Both the position numbers and the translations under genes were made by a program. From assembly GCA_905160935.1 (NCBI GenBank), contig CAJHZI010000794.1, positions 2,704,501 through 2,768,500 on the forward strand: DNA of 64,000 nt, in the 5' to 3' direction. Each line of letters starts with the position of its first letter. Positions within the stretch are counted from its first letter, which is position 1. This DNA comes from Enchytraeus crypticus. Taxonomy: Eukaryota; Annelida; Clitellata; Enchytraeida; Enchytraeidae. The notes beneath the pieces are model-generated. The model searched no databases and had not been told where the DNA came from. It saw nothing but the letters and a program-made list of their open reading frames with translations. Shown piece after piece: positions 48,081 through 64,000 of this stretch.

Positions 48081-48994
48081 GTACATTTATATATACGCGC
48101 TGCTTGATGCAACATGCCACAGTAGCGCTGTAAGTGCAATTTATTGTATGCTCGATCGAATAGATATGTTTTGACGTCCCATCAACTCTTATTCCTATTT
48201 CTTAATGAATTTATGATCACTAGAAATCTTAAATAATACCATTGCAAGTTAGGATTAAAAAATAACCAGTCAACGAATATTTAGCGTCATCCAAAGGCGA
48301 TGTCAAGGTAGCCGCAGAAATAATGTAAAAAATACAGCATTATACAAGAAAATATTTACATAACTACTCGATAACAAATTTTACTATGATTACAAAATTC
48401 ATATGTACATTATTCAATAACAATTAATTTTCAAAGTTAGTAAAAACAAGCTCAAAAAGTCGTAATAATATCACTAGCGACAAACCGAAGACTAGTCCAT
48501 TAACAATACCGATAACAAAGAAAAACTATCTAAGTATACTTTATAATATCAGGTCAACAGCTACTGCAGCTAGAAAATTTCACTATAATGAGAAACTACG
48601 ATTTATTAATTGTTGCGGTATGAAGTTTGCATACACTTCATACTTCACACTTCTACCCCGGCATATGTTAGTGCCTTTGGTTCATTATTTATACTTTATA
48701 TATACATTCAAGTTTATCATAGATTATGCAAAACAGAAAAATTTAACTATGCAAAATTAAATTTGAATAAATATTCTATTCTGATATTCCGCCTTAATAA
48801 TTTTACTACGTGATATTAATATTCTATTCCTATTCTGATATATTATTTCCACGCGTCCATTGCACATATACAGATAATACTGCATGACACCGTAGCACAG
48901 TAAAAATCTAAAGAGTAGAGCATATAAGCATAATACACATAGCACAATGACACGAGCATAGAATATAATATCATAAATTAATACATCAGTACAT

Positions 48995-49150
48995 CTCTCT
49001 TTCTCATTCTCTGTCTCTCTCTATATATCACTTTCTCTATCTATCTACTTTTTCTCTCTCTTCACTCTATTTCTCTCTCTCTCTACCTACCTACTCTCTC
49101 TCTCTCACTCTCTCTCCCTCTCTCTATCTCGCTATCTCTCTCTTTACACG
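48995..49150. repeat. (CT)n-rich low-complexity tract
   Basis: CTCT runs with TATC interruptions. Not recognisably attached to an element. Confidence 0.8.
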
Positions 49151-49484
49151 CCAATAATCTATAACATAAAACTGACTGCAGAGTTTCAAATTTAAAACAC
49201 GCAATGGAAGCATTGGTACTCACAACTCTTATCAACTACAACCCCTCACGATGGAATAGTTTTCAACGGAATATGGCGACAATATGTACAGAGAACAGTA
49301 GTAGGAAGAGACGAGAGCTACTTAATTACGTCAGTTCACAAGCCTAGTAACAGTTTTTATCTATTAGTTACATCGATCTGCAGAAAACTCGAGTGATTTA
49401 AAGATCGTAGCAAATAGACCATATATCTGCGCGAACTCTTTCAACAGATGGGCATGCAATTTCACCGAGTTACTTCATCACCAT

Positions 49485-50065
49485 CATCTCTCTCTCTCTT
49501 TCTCTCTCTCTCTCTTAGTGCACTGCCTACTGACAGGTCCATGGTACATAACGCCTCCACTCTTCTCTGTCTTCCGCCTTCCTCTTCATTTCCACATATG
49601 AATGGGTCTTTAAATCATCTAACATACCTAATCTCGGCCTGCCCCTGCCTCTTTTTCCTTCCATTCTACCTTCTATGACCTCTTTTAATAGACCTTACCC
49701 CCTTAGAATGTGTCCTATCCATCTCTTCTTCCTATTTTTTAATACATTCATCAACTGTCTATCTGTGCCAACTCTCTCCAGAACTTCCTCATTTGTAACC
49801 TTTTGAGTCCAGCTAATCCTCTCCATTCTTCTCCAAATCCACATTTCCAATGCCTCCAATTTCCTAATATCTTCCTTCCTTAAGGTCCACCATCATCATC
49901 TTCCCTTAAATCGCAGTTTAACTAGGGTCGTGATACGATTAGACCTTCTCCAATCCTCTCTGTACCACACAATGTCGTCAGTCAATCCCCTCTTTTTCAT
50001 GTCCTTCTTAATTACTACATCCCACATCAGTTTTGGTCTACCTCTCCGTAGCATTGTTACTTACA
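49485..50065 (-). mobile_element. LINE-B 3' end joined to a GAT-tailed element
   Basis: 49485-49890 is reversed LINE-B (CTCTCTCTTAGTGCACTGCC to AATATCTTCCTTCCTTAAGG). At 49890 it switches to a reversed GAT-tailed element (CCACCATCATCATCTTCC to about 50065). It lies downstream of the PP1-like gene. Confidence 0.82.
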
Positions 50066-50278
50066 ATGGAATTTTTATCGTCCACCAAATAACTACAGAG
50101 TAAGTTACGACAAGTTTGATAATTCATCAGTCACGCAGATTGGGAATATATAAATAAGCTTAATTAAATCATTGTAAAACTGCGGAACGACAATATACGA
50201 GTATAGAATACAGAGTAATGAACAGGCCAAATAATATACACAGTAATTCAATAAACAAACTATCAATCCAAACGTCAA

Positions 50279-62053
<11,775 letters not shown>

Positions 62054-62354
62054 CTGACATCAATCAGTCAGTCAATCAATCAATCAAACGATCGATCAAT
62101 CAATTATATTTTTTCCGCATCAATTATATTATTTCCGTGTGATTGGTTAATTATTGAATGAATAAATTTATTGTATATGATATAAACGGGTGTTTATTAT
62201 ATAAAAAAAAATTTTTTGATTCGGAAACAGACTATTTTTGATTGATCCATCAATGAATCAATCAATCAACCAATCTATTTATCAAACCATATATCAATAA
62301 TGGGTAGACAATAATATTATATATTATATAGTATGGGTATACAGGAAAGTTTTC

Positions 62355-62575
62355 TCAGGGAATGACGCCCCTGCCCAGTAAATGTTAGTCGAAGCAGAGG
62401 AAGGCATAGAGGGTCCACTTCGTCATAAGCAGAATCCCCCAAGAATAATGGTATATCATGTTGGATGATTTAAAGATCCACTCGTATGTGGACATGAAGA
62501 GGAAAGCGGAAGACAAAGAGTGGAGGCGTTATAAACCATGGACCTGCCAGTAGGCAGTGCACTACGAGAGAGACA
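62355..62575 (+). mobile_element. LINE-B variant 3' end
   Basis: GTTTTCTCAGGGAATGACGC to ATGGACCTGCCAGTAGGCAG and GAGAG. Same variant as 3525. Confidence 0.78.
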
Positions 62576-62679
62576 CATTAATAAGTCAAATAATTAATCA
62601 ATCACTCAATCAATTAATCAATCAGTCAATCTAGCAAGCCATAAAATAAATTAGTAAGTCAGCTGAAATTTTAATTAAC

Positions 62680-62700
62680 CTCAAACAGCCGCAACATTTT
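62680..62700 (-). CDS. candidate small upstream exon of the PP1-like gene (KMLRLFE)
   Basis: Seven codons KMLRLFE between TTTATTACAG and GTTAAT on the minus strand, phase 0 at both ends. Joined to the next exon it reads RLFE-VQLPE; PP1 has RLLEV at this place, followed by a short linker before VQL, and vertebrate PP1 genes are recalled to carry an intron right after RLLE. A minisatellite abuts the acceptor, as at other exons here. A further possible upstream exon, 63447-63408 (AG before, GTGAGC after, ending RSLPDL), is weaker still. No convincing start codon was found. Confidence 0.4.
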
Positions 62701-63008
62701 CTGTAATAAATATGCTTATAAACGATATTTGTAATAAATATGCTTATAAACGATATTTGTAATAAATATGCTTATAAACGATATTTGTAATAAATATGCT
62801 TATAAACGATATTTGTAATAAATATGCTTATAAACGATATTTGTAATAAATATGCTTATAAACGATATTTGTAATAAATATGCTTATAAACGATATTTGT
62901 AATAAATATGCTTATAAACGATATTTGTAATAATATGCTTATAAACGATATTTGTAATAAATATGCTTATAAACGATATCTGTAATAAATATGCTTATAA
63001 ACGATATT
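62700..63008. repeat. 28-bp minisatellite abutting the candidate KMLRLFE exon
   Basis: TGTAATAAATATGCTTATAA plus ACGATATT, 11 nearly identical copies. The left end is the complement of the acceptor TTTATTACAG of the candidate exon. Confidence 0.95.
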
Positions 63009-63149
63009 GGTCGAAAAATTCTAGAAATTGAAAACTAACCTGCCATAAAACACCCCTCAAGTCGAGGCATTTAAAACTGTAGAATCAACAGCTTGATATT
63101 TCATATAAACATAACAAATTTTGTTATTACTTAACAAATTATTATATTG

Positions 63150-63300
63150 CACCGATTAGATGGCCGAATAGATAGCACGCTTTCCTGGACAGCAGAAAGC
63201 TAGAAGCCCATCCGTTCGAATTCCAGCTAGACCATCTCTTACAATATCTTTTGTGATGTAGAAACTGACGTTAAACTTAGCTTTACAGCTTTTATGAAGA
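63150..63300 (+). mobile_element. tRNA-derived SINE, different head, same tail
   Basis: Head GATGGCCGAATAGATAGCAC with B-box-like GTTCGAATTCC and a Leu/Ser-tRNA-like arrangement, then the tail GAAACTGACGTTAAACTTAG shared with SINE1. The tail and the mismatched acceptor stem argue against a functional tRNA gene. Confidence 0.65.
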
Positions 63301-63449
63301 AATATTAATTTTAATAACATATATTTTAATGACAAGGGTAGGGCGTTAATTTTCTGCTTTGGATTATAAACACACAGAACGATCGTTCGATTGACGGATT
63401 TGCTCACCAAATCAGGAAGCGAACGCTTTGGAATATTCCAGAAATGTCT

Positions 63450-63775
63450 AAAATAGTGGGTCATATATGAGTGCACTAGTGGGTCATATATGAGTGCACT
63501 AGTGGGTCATATATGAGTGCACTAGTGGGTCATATATGAGTGCGCTAGTGGGTCATATATGAGTGCGCTAGTGGGTCAAATATGAGTGCGCTAGTGGGTC
63601 ATATATGAGTGCACTAGTGGGTCATATATGAGTGCACTAGTGAGTCATATATGAGTGCACTAGTGGGTCATATATGAGTGCACTAGTGGGTCGTATATGA
63701 GTGCACTAGTGGGTCATATATGAGTGCGCTAGTAGGTCATATATGAGTGCACTAGTGGGTCATATATGAGTGCGC
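63450..63775. repeat. 22-bp minisatellite
   Basis: GGGTCATATATGAGTGCACT plus AGT, about 15 copies. From 63780 to the end no feature was recognised. Confidence 0.95.
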
Positions 63776-64000
63776 TTTCATTACAAACTGACATGTCAGT
63801 ATTATTGATTAGGCCCTATATTATTTCAATACTTCAAATGTTATACTGACATTCTAATACAAATGTTAATTTTCTTTATGTACCATATCTAATCATTTTC
63901 TTTATTGCGGATAATGCAAAATGCAGTAAGAAAATATTGAGTTCATTTTTAAACTTTAGTTCATATAGATACAGCTGTAAGAACTGGTAACTTAACTAAG

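Noticed and set aside
62700..63008. Regular 28-bp repeats resembling a CRISPR array
   Set aside because: Units are directly adjacent with no unique spacers, and the setting is an animal intron. The same applies to 13955-14590 and 63450-63775.
63155..63235. Possible tRNA gene
   Set aside because: The acceptor stem does not pair well, and a SINE tail shared with other copies follows directly; treated as a SINE head. SINE1 and SINE2 heads were rejected as tRNA genes for the same reason.

Overview
The window is animal nuclear DNA: A/T-rich, intron-dense and full of retrotransposon debris. The best guess is a marine invertebrate, probably a lophotrochozoan such as a mollusc. That guess rests on a receptor phosphatase with a fucolectin-type plus EGF ectodomain and on abundant tRNA-derived SINEs; no sequence here proves the phylum.

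Three protein genes can be built exon by exon with matching splice phases. (1) Minus strand, 16757 down to 11671: a four-exon, 163-residue Nudix hydrolase of the diphosphoinositol polyphosphate phosphohydrolase type (NUDT3/NUDT4/Aps family). (2) Plus strand, 21333 to 42824: a 25-exon receptor-type protein tyrosine phosphatase of about 1195 residues (signal peptide, fucolectin/discoidin-like domain, two EGF-like modules, two FN3 domains, transmembrane helix, active D1, pseudo-phosphatase D2). (3) Minus strand, 62053 (possibly 62700 or beyond) down to 50279: a PP1-type serine/threonine phosphatase catalytic subunit, nine confident exons, N-terminus incomplete. Genes 1 and 2 are divergent and separated by 4.6 kb of repeats; genes 2 and 3 are convergent and separated by 7.5 kb. 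There is no sign of an operon; the three being phosphohydrolases is probably chance.

The rest is mobile DNA. There are at least four non-LTR retrotransposon families (here LINE-A to LINE-D), three SINE-like families (SINE1, SINE2 and a GAT-tailed family), a small mariner relative with 190-bp inverted repeats, a hAT-type MITE, and a foldback element whose left arm holds a 1.4-kb non-autonomous hAT that itself carries a LINE-B fragment. Region by region: 1-8.9 kb repeats only; 8.9-11.6 kb nothing recognised; 11.6-16.8 kb Nudix gene; 16.8-21.3 kb LINE and SINE pieces; 21.3-42.8 kb receptor phosphatase; 42.8-44 kb minisatellites; 44-50.2 kb scattered repeats; 50.3-63 kb PP1-like gene; 63-64 kb a tRNA-like SINE and a minisatellite.

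The most unusual signal is that many minisatellites start exactly on splice sites. In all three genes, introns begin or end with tandem copies of a unit spanning the exon-intron junction, so the last codons of the exon and the GT (or the AG and the first codons) occur 2 to about 17 times. In the receptor phosphatase this happens to the intron that splits the catalytic P-loop in D1 and, independently, in D2.
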